DNA of 31,473 bases from Zygnema cylindricum (lineage: Eukaryota > Streptophyta > Zygnematophyceae > Zygnematales > Zygnemataceae). The stretch is from the NCBI GenBank assembly GCA_037447655.1, contig JBBHKE010000422.1, positions 226,700-258,172 of the forward strand. Reading direction: 5' to 3'. Under the pieces are notes generated by a model. It was not told where the DNA came from, did not search any database, and worked only from the letters and a program-made list of their open reading frames with translations. Each line of letters opens with the position of its first letter. The first letter of the stretch is position 1. The translations under genes were made by a program, and so were the position numbers. Below, piece after piece: positions 10,187 to 19,106 of the stretch.

Positions 10187-10575
10187 GATGACAAATAGAG
10201 TGGAAGGAGAAGGGACAGAAAAGTTCTGTTGTTGTATATTAAAAAATTGTAAGTAAAACAAGGAAAAGAGTTAAGCTAAATAGTGAAAAGATCTCGAGAG
10301 TGACCTCTCGAGAACCAACGGTACTTTCCTAACCTGAAGAGACACTTGACCTTTCGGCCAAGAGTCATGGTCAAGATTTATAAAGAGATTCTGACCAGAA
10401 TCAGATCACGTAAGAAAACAAAGACTGCACGTAACATAGAGAGACTGAAATACTGGAATCCTAGATTCTAATACAGACAGCTGAATTCTGAATATCGAAA
10501 TACTAAAAACGTAATTCTCAATTTCGATATTCGAAAACAAATAATTAACTTCAATCAAAGACTGTATTTCTAACA
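10169..10575 (-). repeat. Copia 1 5' LTR (407 bp), carrying the Gag start codon
   Basis: Near-identical partner of 5609-6013. A TATA-like TTTATAAA at 10377-10384 lies about 190 nt upstream of the ATG at 10186 and could position the transcript start within the LTR. The palindrome around CTCGAG then falls in the predicted leader RNA. The last 18 nt of the LTR are the first six Gag codons. Confidence 0.93.
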
Positions 10576-10680
10576 ACCGCGACGCACGGCAACGCTACAT
10601 TGTGCCAGCGGTACGGCAGCGGTCTGTACCGCGACACACGGCAACGCTAGCGGTACGGCTGTCCGTACTGCGGACGGACA
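10576..10680. repeat. 49-bp GC-rich tandem repeat, right part
   Basis: Continuation of the array at 5481-5608 after the copia insertion. Units carry TTGTGCCAGCGGTACGG (10600) and diverge towards the end (GCTAGCGGTACGGCTGTCCG). Confidence 0.85.
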
Positions 10681-10706
10681 GAAAAAGACCAAGACAGACA
10701 CAGCGC

Positions 10707-10717
10707 CTATATAAGGG
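10707..10717 (+). promoter_or_regulatory. TATA-like box downstream of the 49-bp repeats
   Basis: CTATATAAGGG follows the GC-rich array and precedes the T-rich region. Subrepeats followed by a TATATAAGG-type box recall promoter layouts, including plant rDNA spacers, but no rRNA follows. It may be a fortuitous box or a relic promoter inside the insertion. Confidence 0.25.
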
Positions 10718-10758
10718 TTTCCAGAAAGGCGACTGAAAGTCTGAAATTTATATACTGA

Positions 10759-11217
10759 TAACTTTTGCACTTTTTTTGTTTTTTGTTTTTTTTCAGTTTT
10801 TCTCTGTTTTATGTCGTTTTTTACCCTTATTTCAATATTACTTTTATTTTATCTTTATTTTTGCTTTGATTCTTTTTATATATTTTTATTGATTCTATTG
10901 TATGTAATTCTTTTTATTTCTGTTCTAATATTAATCTATTTTCTGTTTCGATTTTTAATTTCAATTGTTTTTTTTTTTTTTTCTTTTTTTTTCTGTTTTT
11001 TTTATATCATAATTTTGTTTTTAGATCTTTAGATCATTTCTAATTTTATTTTTATTCCATTTGTATGATGTTTTTCACTCTATTCTTTTATTGTTGGTTT
11101 TTGTTTTTGTTTTTGCCATGTTTTCATATCGTCTTTTTCTATTTTTATTGTGTTAGTTATTGAATTTTTATACTTATCCTATTTTCGCCTTATACATTTT
11201 TGTTGTTTTTATTCTGT
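10759..11217. repeat. T-rich spacer, tandem-unit segment (copy at 24555-25013)
   Basis: Over 90% identical by eye to 24559-25013. T-runs generate spurious hydrophobic frames. No gene is seen. Confidence 0.85.
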
Positions 11218-11590
11218 TTGGGGAGCCTACCTTCAACCCTCCTAGAAACCATATTAAGTGTGACAGGAGATCTTACCCTCTTCACTCCCCCAAACCTATT
11301 GAGTGTCATAAAGTAGTTTACCCTCACCTCTCCCAAACCATATCTAGTTTGACGGGGGAGCTTACCCTCACCCTTCCCTTAAAACTTGTTTAGTTTGATA
11401 GGGGAGCTTACAATCACCCCATCTTTTGACTAAATTTTGTGTGACGGGGGTGTTTACCTTTATCCCTTCACCAAACCATATTTAGTGTGACGGGAGATCT
11501 TACCTTCAATCCTATTGCAAACTTTTATAATGTGACGATGGAGCTTACCCTCACCTTTGTGTTAAATTATATTTAGTGAGACAAAAAGCT
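11218..11590. repeat. ~45-bp minisatellite block 1
   Basis: The phrase AAACC(A)TATT-AGTGTGAC followed by GGGGGAGCTTACCCTCACC recurs near 11246, 11292, 11335, 11382, 11432, 11474 and 11518, a spacing of 42-50 bp. Units are diverged. The first ~255 bp match 25014-25268. Confidence 0.88.
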
Positions 11591-11894
11591 GTTACTCTGA
11601 TTATATTTAGGTTTTAATCTATTTTTACTCAATTTTTTTTTTTCCTATTGTTTTTCTTGATTATTTTCTATTTTTTCTATTTGAATTCTTTATTTTACTT
11701 TTTGATGATTTTTTTTTTTAATGTTTTGATATTGTGATTTTTTGTTTTTATTGTATTTATTCTTGAAATTTTATGTTTAGCTTATCCTTATGTTTATTGA
11801 GTTTTTTTCTTGTTTAAATGATGATTTTTCTTTCTGTTTCTTATTACACGTGTATACGATAGTTTAAATTTGTTGAATTTTATTATTTACTTTT
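11591..11894. other. T-rich spacer between minisatellite blocks
   Basis: T-dominated sequence like the rest of the backbone. No gene or structured RNA is seen. Confidence 0.7.
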
Positions 11895-12000
11895 TATGCT
11901 GTTTGGGGAGCTTACTCCCACCCCGTACCAAACCATATTTAGTGTGACAAAGGTGCTTACCATCACCCCTCCCCCAAACCATATTTTGTGTGGTAGTAAA
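11895..12000. repeat. ~45-bp minisatellite block 2
   Basis: About two copies of the AAACCATATTTAGTGTGAC / GGAGCTTAC unit, with GGTGCTTACCATCACCCC variants. Confidence 0.75.
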
Positions 12001-12258
12001 TATGACCAACAAGGACGGCTCACCCGTCCCCCCACCCTCCCACCCCCAAACTACGCAAATTATACCCATAAAAGTAAAACGAAAATACCAAAAGGAAAAA
12101 AATATATTCAGTAAATTAGCAAAAAAAATATATAGAAAATTTTATAGAAAATACCCCTCCCTGCCACCTAATAAAAAAAAGAGAAAAGGTCGAGGTGAGA
12201 GAGGGAAAAAAAAGAGTTATGGAGATAGGGGTAGAGGTCGAGAGGGGAGAGGGGCAAG
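12001..12258. other. A-rich then purine-rich non-coding stretch
   Basis: A C-rich and then A-rich stretch passes at about 12165 into a GA-rich tract that continues into the putative LTR (to about 12480). The open frames are low-complexity and not called. Confidence 0.55.
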
Positions 12259-12850
12259 TGTTAAGGCCAAAAAACGAGTCGAGTGGGAGAGTAGTGGTGG
12301 GAAAGATCGAGGGAGAGTGTGAGAGGAGGGCTGAGGGAGAGGGAGAAGATGGAGAGAGGGGGGAAGGATAGAGGGGAGTAAGGGGCGAAAAAGGGAGATG
12401 GTGTCGGTGGAAAAGCTTGAGGTGAGGCTGGGTAAAGGTGGGATTTGTAGAGGGGGAGAAAGGGATAGAAGAAGATGAAAAAGGAGGTGGAGTATCTTAA
12501 GTCCGTCAATTACAACAAAAATGGCATCATAAATAACAATTATTTTGTTTTACGACTTCTATGTTGGGTTAGAGCAAGTGTACGTAACTAGAGTTCACAA
12601 TTATTTTCTTATATTGTTTTTGTATTTCAGTCCAAATAAATAGAAGGCGTTTCTAAAAGGGTGAGGTGGATGGTGTTACAGATGGCTAGGCAGCAACCAT
12701 TTGAGTGGAAAAATTCCATCTTCCATCGGTCAACTCACAAGGCTCTCTCAATTGTAAGCCTAAACACTACGCAAAGCCAATTGCTATTTCTAAAATGGGT
12801 TAGAATGTCATTGAAAATGTTGCTGAGTGGCAATGAATGTGATGGTAACA
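12259..12850 (+). repeat. Putative solo LTR of the copia 4 family
   Basis: Sequence from about 12410 to 12850 matches 27640-28101, which follows the RNase H end and polypurine tract of copia 4. The start is placed at TGTTAAGG, after a purine-rich tract, and the end at TAACA (12846-12850); both are tentative because homology continues past TAACA in both copies. No clear target duplication is visible. It is about 95 bp longer than 27605-28101 because of extra GA-rich sequence. If correct, one tandem unit holds a solo LTR where the other holds a coding copy. Confidence 0.45.
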
Positions 12851-13104
12851 TTATTATTTTTTGTACGGTACTGTTTTCATGTTTTTAATTATATTTTACC
12901 ACATATATAATTGGCTTAAAGTTTAACTATTTTAAAGCTTTTTCGATTAACAAACAGCACAATTTAAATGGATGTAAGGGGAAAGGGAGAAGGGGGGGGG
13001 GGGGGGCAAAAGGGGGGGTGATCGGAAGAGGGAGGAAAAGCAGTTTGGGAGAGGGTGAGTTGGAGAGGGGGAAACCAGCACCATAGTCAATGTGGATGGG
13101 AAGC
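12851..13104. other. Tandem-unit segment with a G-run
   Basis: Matches 28102-28345. It includes a homopolymer of 15 G at 12992-13006 and another G-run at 13012-13018 in a purine-rich stretch. The equivalent place in the other unit is GA-rich without the long G-run. No gene is seen. Confidence 0.7.
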
Positions 13105-13345
13105 TTTATCACACACCCCCCTCCCTTTCCCCAAATCCCCCCCTCTCTCCCACAATCATAGAGTGTGATAGGGAAGTTTACTCTCAACCCTTCCCCCAAC
13201 CATCTTTAATGTGATACGGAAACATACCCTCACCACTTCCTCAAACCGTATTTCGTGGGATAAGGATGCTTACTGTCACCTCTCCCACAAACAATATTTA
13301 GCATGACAAAAGAGCTTACCCTCAACCTTCTCCAAACCCCTTTCT
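13105..13345. repeat. ~45-bp minisatellite block 3
   Basis: Several units with GTGTGATAGGGAAGTTTACTC and TGTGATACGGAAACATACCCTC variants. It matches 28370-28545 in the second tandem unit. A CT-rich tract (about 13335-13440) follows, mirrored at 28545-28680. Confidence 0.82.
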
Positions 13346-13535
13346 CTTTCTCTCTCCCTCTTTAATTTTTTCTTATCTCCTTCTCATCCCCTCTCTCTCC
13401 CTATCCCCCTTTTTTTCTTCTTTTCTTTCTAATTTTCAAACTGGTTCTTTCCAAAGTTTGTTGACAATCTATCTCCCTACGCCTCTGTACATCAGATTTA
13501 GTGTAGCATGGCAACATTCCTTCCCTACAACTACG

Positions 13536-13540
13536 CCCCC
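13536..13540. repeat. Target-site duplication CCCCC of the composite copia (partner 22180-22184)
   Basis: CCCCC flanks both outermost LTR ends. The left and right flanks together (ACG-CCCCC-CTCAAT) correspond to a continuous stretch in the other unit near 28767 (GCGCCCCTCATT). Low complexity makes the 5-bp match weak alone, but the empty-site comparison supports it. Confidence 0.8.
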
Positions 13541-13930
13541 TATTGAATGAGTAGTCATAGCAGCGGGCAGGAATACAAAAAAGGAAAGGGGCAAGTAAAA
13601 GGTTGCCAGAAATAGTTAATTAAAAAGGGTATCGGTTACAATGAAGACAAAAAGCTAAAGTAGTAACTGAGAGTGTCACGTAGTCTCACTCTGACAGACT
13701 GTACTACACCCTACGTGATCCCAAAGGGTCACTTGTCTTTTCCTAGCATAGCGAAAGGGCAAGGTGTCCTTTCGTAAGAAGATATCTAAAAATATCTAAA
13801 TCTGAATCTAAGACAGAGATATATAAAATAGATAACGAAAAACAGAATGCTAGACTACGTTATCTAGCACTAGGACTGATACATCTAGTATGTAGCAAAG
13901 AAGAATAGGAACGAATCCAGGATTCCAACA
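13541..13930 (-). repeat. Composite copia outer LTR, 3' side (390 bp)
   Basis: Pairs with 21793-22179. The differences seen are one substitution (GTATGT/GTTTGT), a 4-nt indel and one rearranged ~20-bp stretch around the GTGTCAC palindrome. Ends are TGTTGGAATCC...ATTCAATA (TG...TA). Confidence 0.95.
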
Positions 13931-13942
13931 CCCCCCCGCTTT
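13931..13942 (-). other. Polypurine tract of the left internal region
   Basis: AAAGCGGGGGGG on the - strand, between the pol stop (13944-13946) and the 3' LTR. Confidence 0.88.
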
Positions 13943-13943
13943 G

Positions 13944-14811
13944 CTAGAAACAGAGGCCGGCTGAGGACCGGTGAGCTTCGAATAGGGGCCGAGGAAGAGC
14001 CTTTGTAAAAAAATCGGCCATTTGTTGAGTAGTGTGGCAGTGGTAGAAAGTAACAGTGCCTGCAGCAATGGCGTCACGAGTAAAGTGAAACTGTATATCA
14101 ATGTGCTTCGTCCGTCGATGATGAACAGGGATGATGAACAGGATTGTTCATCAAAGCAAAGGCACCCTGAGAATCACAAAAGATAGAATCACAAAAGATA
14201 GTTGTGGCAGATGATGGACAAAATTGTAGATTGAGGAGGAGAGAACGAAGCCAAAGAGCCTCCTTAGTGGCGTGAGTGGCGGACATGTATTCTGCTTCAG
14301 TTGAGGAGAGGGCAACGGTAGGTTGCTTTTTAGAGGCCCAAGAGACAAGAGCGCTCCCGAGTGAGAAACAAACTCCGGTGGTGCTGCGACAGGAATCCAG
14401 GTCACCTCCCCAATCGGCATCTCTGTGGCCGACGAGAGCTGGAGGAGAGGAGCCAGTGAAGGTGAGTTTTAAAGTCCGGGTACCTTGAAGGTAGCGTAGG
14501 ACTCTTTTGGCTGCAAAGAGGTGGTCAGTGGAGGGATTGGAAACAAATTGACTAAGCTGGCCAACAGCTACAGCGAGATCAGGACGGGTGCCAGTCATGG
14601 CATACATGAGGCTGCCAACTATGGATCTGAACTGATCATGTATATCTCTGGGGACATGCCCACCAGAGTTTTTAAGGAGTTTGACATTTGGATCTAGAGG
14701 AGTGGAGATAGGGGAACAATCAGCCATGGAAAATCTGGTTAAAATGTCACCTATATATTTTTCTTGGGAAAGGTAAAGAGTCCTAGTGGGACGATCCCGG
14801 CCGACAAAATG
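13944..14811 (-). pseudogene. Left remnant: RNase H and C-terminus
   Basis: Carries RYLQGTRTLKLTFTG, HRDADWGGDLDSCRS, SSTEAEYMSATHATKEALW and the FCDSQGA motif. A 15-bp in-frame tandem duplication repeats IFCDS just before the third catalytic Asp. A 13-bp tandem duplication (CCTGTTCATCAT repeated, around 14117-14143) shifts the frame shortly after NNPVHH. The C-terminal sequence ending SAGLCF is in the shifted frame, stopping at 13944-13946. Confidence 0.9.
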
Positions 14812-15377
14812 CCAAGGCAATACTCCACTTCCCCTAGATCTGTCATTGAGAAGTGGATGTTTAGCATGGTTTTGACAAGATGAATGAGAGAAAGTGAGGG
14901 GCTAGCAAGGAGGAGATCATCTACATAAATGACAAGGATGACAAGTGTGTCTGTGGTGCCACGAATGAAAAGGCCAAAATCTGCATCCAATTTGGAAAAT
15001 CCCTCACGGACGAGAATCGCCTCCAAATGCTTGTTCCAAACTCTGGGAGCTTGCTTAAGACCATAAAGGGATTTCAGGAGACGACATACCATATGCTCTG
15101 TGCCGGGAGACACATACCCTTCCGGTTGCTTGAGGAAGATTTCTTCAGTGAGGGAACCGTAGAGGAAGGCTGTCTGCACATCCATGTGGTGGACGTGCCA
15201 GTCTTGGGCAGCTGCAAGAGAGAGGAAAACCCGAATGGAGGTGAATTTTGCAACAGGGGCATAAGTCTCCGTGAAGTCAACACCCTCCTTCTGCAAGAAT
15301 CCTTTCGCCACGAAACGAGCCTTAAATTTGTCAAGGGTTCCATCGGATTTTGTTTTAACCCGAAAGACCCATTTCAA
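14812..15377 (-). pseudogene. Left remnant: reverse transcriptase
   Basis: Open from KWVFRVKTKSDGTLDKFKAR to the end of the palm: TYAPVAKFTSIRVFL, MDVQTAFLYGSLTEEIF, GLKQAPRVWNKHLEAIL and the catalytic YVDD (14916-14927). A 1-nt loss near 14812, after CLGIL, shifts the frame so that RNase H continues in another one. Upstream in the same frame a TAG (15468-15470) replaces Trp of the AAEW motif. Unlike the right half of the composite, the RT catalytic core is present here. Confidence 0.92.
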
Positions 15378-15665
15378 TCCGATGATTTTTCTGCCTGGAG
15401 GAAGGGAAGTGAGTTCCCAGGTGCCATTGTGTTGGAGAGAAGCAAATTCGGAATCAGTGGCGGCTTTCTATTCGGCGGCCTGAGGACCGGCCATGGCAGC
15501 GGAGAAGGTAAGTGGGACATCAATAGTGGCAGAATTTGCTGATCCATGACCAAGGTGCTGCGCTTGAATGCGTTCACTTCTGCGAGGGGTTGGTACAGCT
15601 TGAGGAATTCGGTATGGAGGGTTATAAGGGTTAAAGGGAGAAAGAGAGTAAGGATCAGATGTTGT

Positions 15666-16511
15666 TCAAGAGAGAGGTGTTGTTGTGGATGGGGGAAGAG
15701 ATGCAAGTGTTGTCCTGATGAGAGTGGAGGAAGGGAAGGAAGAGATAGTGGTGGAGGTTGAGGGAGTGAGACTGATTAAAGGGAGGATGACAGAGAGAGG
15801 ATCATGGGGAGCAAGAGAAGATGGATTGGAGGATGAGACAGATATTTTGAGATGAAATACGCATGGAGTCATGGATTTTAGGATGAGCGGCATTTCATTA
15901 AAGGCGACGTCTTTTCTGAGGACGACCTTATGTTCCTTAGTCAGCCAGATCCGATAAGCTTTGGATTCCGTGCTATAGCCGACTAAAACACCGTGTTTAG
16001 CGCGGCTGTCCCATTTGCTTGCAGGCGCCAAGTCCTTTATCCAAGCATCGCAGCCAAATATTCGAAGGTGCGATGCGTCCGGTTTGGTGCCATTCCAAGC
16101 CTCATATGGGGTAACAGTAGGGAGCGCGGAAGTCGGACAGCGATTACGAATATAGTTTGCTGTTGCGACAGATTCTGCCCAAAATGTGGTAGGCAGAGTG
16201 GAAAAATGCAACATGGAGCGGGCCATGTTGAGGAGGGTACGATTGTACCTTTCTGATACACCATTTTGTTGAGGTGTATTGGCGGTAGTGGACTGGTGTG
16301 TGATTCCGTGAGTTGCGAGGAAGGAAGAGAAATCATTTGAGAAGTACTCGCCGCCATTATCCGTACGGAGAGTTTTAATTTTGCTGCAAAGTAAGTTTTC
16401 AACCAAAGCTTTATACTCCTGAAATTTTGGAAATGTGTCAATTTTTTGTCGTATAGGATAGAAAAGAGTAGCGAGTTGCGTCATCGATGAAGGTGACGAA
16501 GTAAAGTGCAC
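15666..16511 (-). pseudogene. Left remnant: integrase catalytic core and C-terminal part
   Basis: A 281-codon open segment has the second and third integrase catalytic residues (LRTDNGGEYF and PQQNGVSERYNR, D-35-E spacing). The copia-type C-terminal motifs FWAESVATANYIRNRC, TPYEAWNGTKPD, HLRIFGCDAWIKDL and GVLVGYSTESKAYRIW follow. It ends at a TGA where the sister has Arg. The first catalytic Asp lies in the preceding frame because of a 2-nt loss near 16462. Confidence 0.9.
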
Positions 16512-16649
16512 CGGTGGGAATGGGAGTAGACATGGACATTAGACCGCAAAGATCATAGTGGATTAATTGTAGGGGATTGGAGGTTTTGGAAGTGCTGGAG
16601 GGAAATGACGGTCTGGCAAATTTGCCTTCCACGCAGCCGTTGCAAAAGA

Positions 16650-17267
16650 CTAGTTGTTTTTCAGAGATTGGTTCCAAACAAGTGATGAGGCCTTTACTAT
16701 GTTGGTGTAGGCCGGTTGCGACAGGTGCCTATAACGAAGTTGCCACTTTGATAAAGTGGAAATTGGAAAGGGTGTGGCGATGTGGGCGGATCCAATGGTG
16801 GAAAAATGGCAGAGAATGTATATTGAGTCAGTTTTAATTCCAAGACCGACTGTACGATCATCGATTGAACGATTAGTAGTGGAGAAAAATTTGACATTTG
16901 TTTGGGAAAAGAGAGCTGTGGCGCCTTGATGAAGAGCAGCACCAACAGAAAAGAGGTTCTTCTTAAGGCCAGAGACAAGAAGCACATGAGACAGAGTAAT
17001 GGAAAAACTGGTGGAAGGGTTTCTTGCTTGTCCAAAGTGTGTAGCAAGTAGGGCCGCATTGTTTCCAAGGAGTATCGTCATGGGTGGACAGAGAAGTGCA
17101 TTGCTGGTAAACCAATCGGATCGAAAAAAAAAATGGTGGGAGGCGCCACAATCGACTATCCAAGAATCGTCAGATTCAAAAAAATCGAAAAGGGAAGTCG
17201 TATTCAAGGCGTAGCCGAATTCGGATAGCGACGATGCGTACGGATTGAGTTGGGTGGAATTATCCAC
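16650..17267 (-). pseudogene. Left remnant: protease to integrase zinc-motif start
   Basis: A 205-codon open segment carries WIVDCGASHH, where the aspartic protease signature normally reads Asp-Ser/Thr-Gly; here Ser is replaced by Cys. The flap-like PPMTILLGNNAAL follows, then HVLLVSGLKKNLFSVGAAL and the start of the integrase zinc motif (WQLRYRHLSQ). It drops out of frame near 16690. The next segment (16438-16677) has FCNGCVEGK and the first catalytic Asp (IHYDLCG). Confidence 0.85.
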
Positions 17268-17938
17268 TATCAGCGTTGGATTTGGAGGAAGCAGAGCGTT
17301 GGATTTGGAGGAAGCGGACTTTTGGTGTATTGAGGGTACGTACTGAGAGTAAATGGGGAGCGCTCCGAGAGATTTTGGTGACCGGGGATGATGGATTGGA
17401 CAATAGGATTTGATGGTGAAAAAAGATCGTTGGCGGTTGGAAAAATCGCCTCAACAGTTGATGCCTGATCGTAGTAAAGATTTCGGCCAAGATTTTGTCC
17501 ACGTCTTGGTTGTCATCCATAATTCCCTTGACGGTCGTTTTTTCTTTTGAGTACCATGCACACGTCAATGACGTGATTCGGTGCACGACAGTACCGACAG
17601 GTAGAATTTTTGGAACTTTGATTGGGTGGACGAAAAATAGCCAAAGCTACCAAGAGTTGGGGAAAAATTGTGTTTAGTCTCCTCGTGAAGTAAACCGGGC
17701 GTCAGAGATGGGATGGTGACAGTTGTAGTTCAGTTGTCGATAGATGATATAAAGGCCGAATAGGACGCTGGAAGACCGCCCAAGATCGCCGAATTGATGT
17801 CCTCATCTGAGACAACAGCGCCGACATTTTTGAAGCGGCAATAAATTTGACGTTGTTAAAGTATGCTTGAATAGATTCTGTAGGATTTTCTTGAGCAATG
17901 TTGAGTTGGCGGCTAAAAAGTGGTTTGTTCGAACAATG

Positions 17939-18176
17939 TGACACACTGTTCTACAGCCTATGTGATCCAGAAGGGTCACTTGTCTTTTCCTAGCATGACG
18001 AAGGGGCAAGGTGTCCTTTCGTAAGAAGTGAACAAAATATCTAAAAACTGAATGTATGACAGAGGTACAAAAATAGATAACAAAAAGCAGAATGCTAAAC
18101 TACGTTATCTAGCACTAAGTCTAATAACTCAAAGTTTGTAGCAAAGGAAAATAAGGACGAATTAAGGTTTCCAACA
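17939..18176 (-). repeat. Middle LTR fragment (238 bp), diverged
   Basis: Matches about 13692-13930 of the outer LTR but clearly less well (roughly 85% by eye) than the two outer LTRs match each other. It keeps the TG (U3) end next to the polypurine tract at 18177-18188. It lacks the ~150 bp of U5 end, which would hold the Gag ATG, and is fused directly to mid-Gag at about 17938. One deletion therefore removed LTR end, primer site and Gag start. Confidence 0.9.
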
Positions 18177-18188
18177 CCCCCCCGCTTT
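18177..18188 (-). other. Polypurine tract of the right internal region
   Basis: AAAGCGGGGGGG, the same 12 nt as at 13931-13942, between the pol stop (18190-18192) and the middle LTR. Confidence 0.85.
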
Positions 18189-18189
18189 G

Positions 18190-19106
18190 CTAGAAACAGA
18201 GGCTGGCTGAGGATCAGTGAGCTTTGAATTGTGGCCGAGGAAGAGCCTTTTTCAGAAAATCGGCCATTTGTTGAGTAGTGGGACAGGGGTACAAATTAAC
18301 AGTGCCTGCAGCAATGGCGTCGCGAGTAAAGTGATACTGGATGTCAATGTGCTTTGTTCGGCGATGATGAACGGGATTGTTCATCAACGCAAGGGCCCCT
18401 TGAGAATCACAAAAGATAGTGGTTGCAGATTATGGACAGAATTGTAGATTGAGGAGGAAACGAAGCCAAAGAGCTTTTTTAGTGGCGTGAGTGGCGGACA
18501 TCTACTCAACTTCAGTTGAGGAGAGGGCAACGGTAGGTTGCTTTTTAGAGGCCCAAGAAACAATGCAATGCCGCGTGAGAAGCAAACGCCAGTGGTTCTG
18601 CTACGAGAATCCAAGTCACCCCCCCAGTCGGCATCGCAGTGGCCGACGAGAGCTGGAGGAGAGGAGCCGGTGAATGTGAGTTTTAAGGTTTGGGTAACTT
18701 GAAGGTAACGAAAGACTCTTTTCGCCGAAAAGAGATGGTCAGTGGAGGAGTTTGACACACATCCATGTAGTGGACATGCCAGTCTTAGGCAGCTGTAAGG
18801 GAGAGGAGAACCCAAATGGAGGTGAATTTTGCAACCGGGGCATAAGTCTCCTTGAAGTTGACGCCCTCCTTCTGAAGAAATCCTTTCGACACAAAGCGAG
18901 CCTTAAATCTGTCAAGGGTTCCGTCGGATTTTGTTTTAACTCGAAATACCCATTCCGATCCGATTACTCTTCTGCCTTTGGGAAGAGAGGTAAGTTCCCA
19001 GGTGCCGTTTTGTTTGAGAGACGCAAATTCAAAATCCGTGGCGGCTTTCCATTCGGCAGCCTGAGGACTGGTTATGGCAGCAGAGAAGGTAAGTGGGGCA
19101 TCAATG
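18190..19106 (-). pseudogene. Composite copia, right half: RT N-terminus joined to RNase H (RT core deleted)
   Basis: After a 1-nt loss near 19105 the pol frame continues as AAEWKAATDFEFASL, EWVFRV, FKARF-type RT N-terminal sequence, up to a TAA at 18785-18787 and HYMDV. It then jumps at about 18750-18758 to NSSTDHLFSAKRVFRYLQ in another frame. Compared with the left half (about 14536-15176), some 640 bp including GLKQAP and YVDD are missing. The RNase H part has CDADWGGDLDSR, a 1-nt loss near 18562 and a TAG at 18502-18504. It ends at 18190-18192. This half cannot encode a reverse transcriptase. Confidence 0.92.

Larger units (their letters stand above)
5609..10575 (-). mobile_element. Copia 1: full-length Ty1/copia retrotransposon
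   Basis: A complete 4,967-bp element on the - strand: 5' LTR at 10169-10575, primer site 10157-10168, one Gag-Pol frame, polypurine tract 6014-6025, 3' LTR at 5609-6013, and a 5-bp ACCGC duplication. The domain order Gag, (protease), integrase, RT, RNase H defines Ty1/copia (Pseudoviridae). The LTRs start TGTTAG and end with TA rather than the usual CA. They differ by about four substitutions and one 2-nt indel by eye, so insertion was fairly recent. Even so, the coding frame carries two in-frame stops, a frameshift and a damaged protease region. It may therefore have moved with proteins supplied by other copies. Confidence 0.95.
3619..10758 (-). mobile_element. Putative non-autonomous Helitron-like insertion (with a nested copia)
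   Basis: Comparison with the second tandem unit around 24540-24565 shows that this block interrupts a continuous T-rich sequence: 3618 aligns with 24554 and 10763 with 24558. Read on the - strand it begins with TC (TCAGTATATAAAT, 10758 downward) after a flanking A. It ends with a 17-nt hairpin (3631-3647, 7-bp perfect stem), then 12 nt ending in CTTG, then a flanking T. Insertion between A and T, a TC start, and a hairpin about 10-12 nt before the 3' end are Helitron hallmarks, but the canonical ending is CTRR, so CTTG is off consensus. No terminal inverted repeat or target duplication longer than TA is visible, and no Rep/helicase gene is present. Without the 4.97-kb nested copia and its duplicated 5 bp the element would be about 2.2 kb. 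Another class of insertion, or a TA-target element, remains possible. Confidence 0.45.
13944..17938 (-). pseudogene. Composite copia, left Gag-Pol remnant (5'-truncated)
   Basis: Reads, 5' to 3', a truncated Gag starting within the motif NKPLFSRQL (joined to LTR sequence at about 17938), then protease, integrase, RT and RNase H. Roughly the first 110 Gag codons and the primer site are gone. Lesions seen: several frameshifts in Gag and before the integrase zinc motif, a 2-nt loss near 16462, TGA at 15666-15668, TAG at 15468-15470, a 1-nt loss near 14812, and two short tandem duplications near 14110-14200. The Gag zinc-knuckle region is badly degraded. It cannot make Pol without suppression of many defects. 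Confidence 0.92.

Noticed and set aside
10570-10770. Ribosomal DNA intergenic spacer with a Pol I promoter
   Set aside because: Subrepeats and a TATATAAGG-like box fit loosely, but no rRNA gene sequence lies on either side and the block is bounded as an insertion.
12661-12888. 75-codon plus-strand frame
   Set aside because: It lies in the LTR-like segment shared with 27605-28101, is not preserved as an open frame there, and has no domain.
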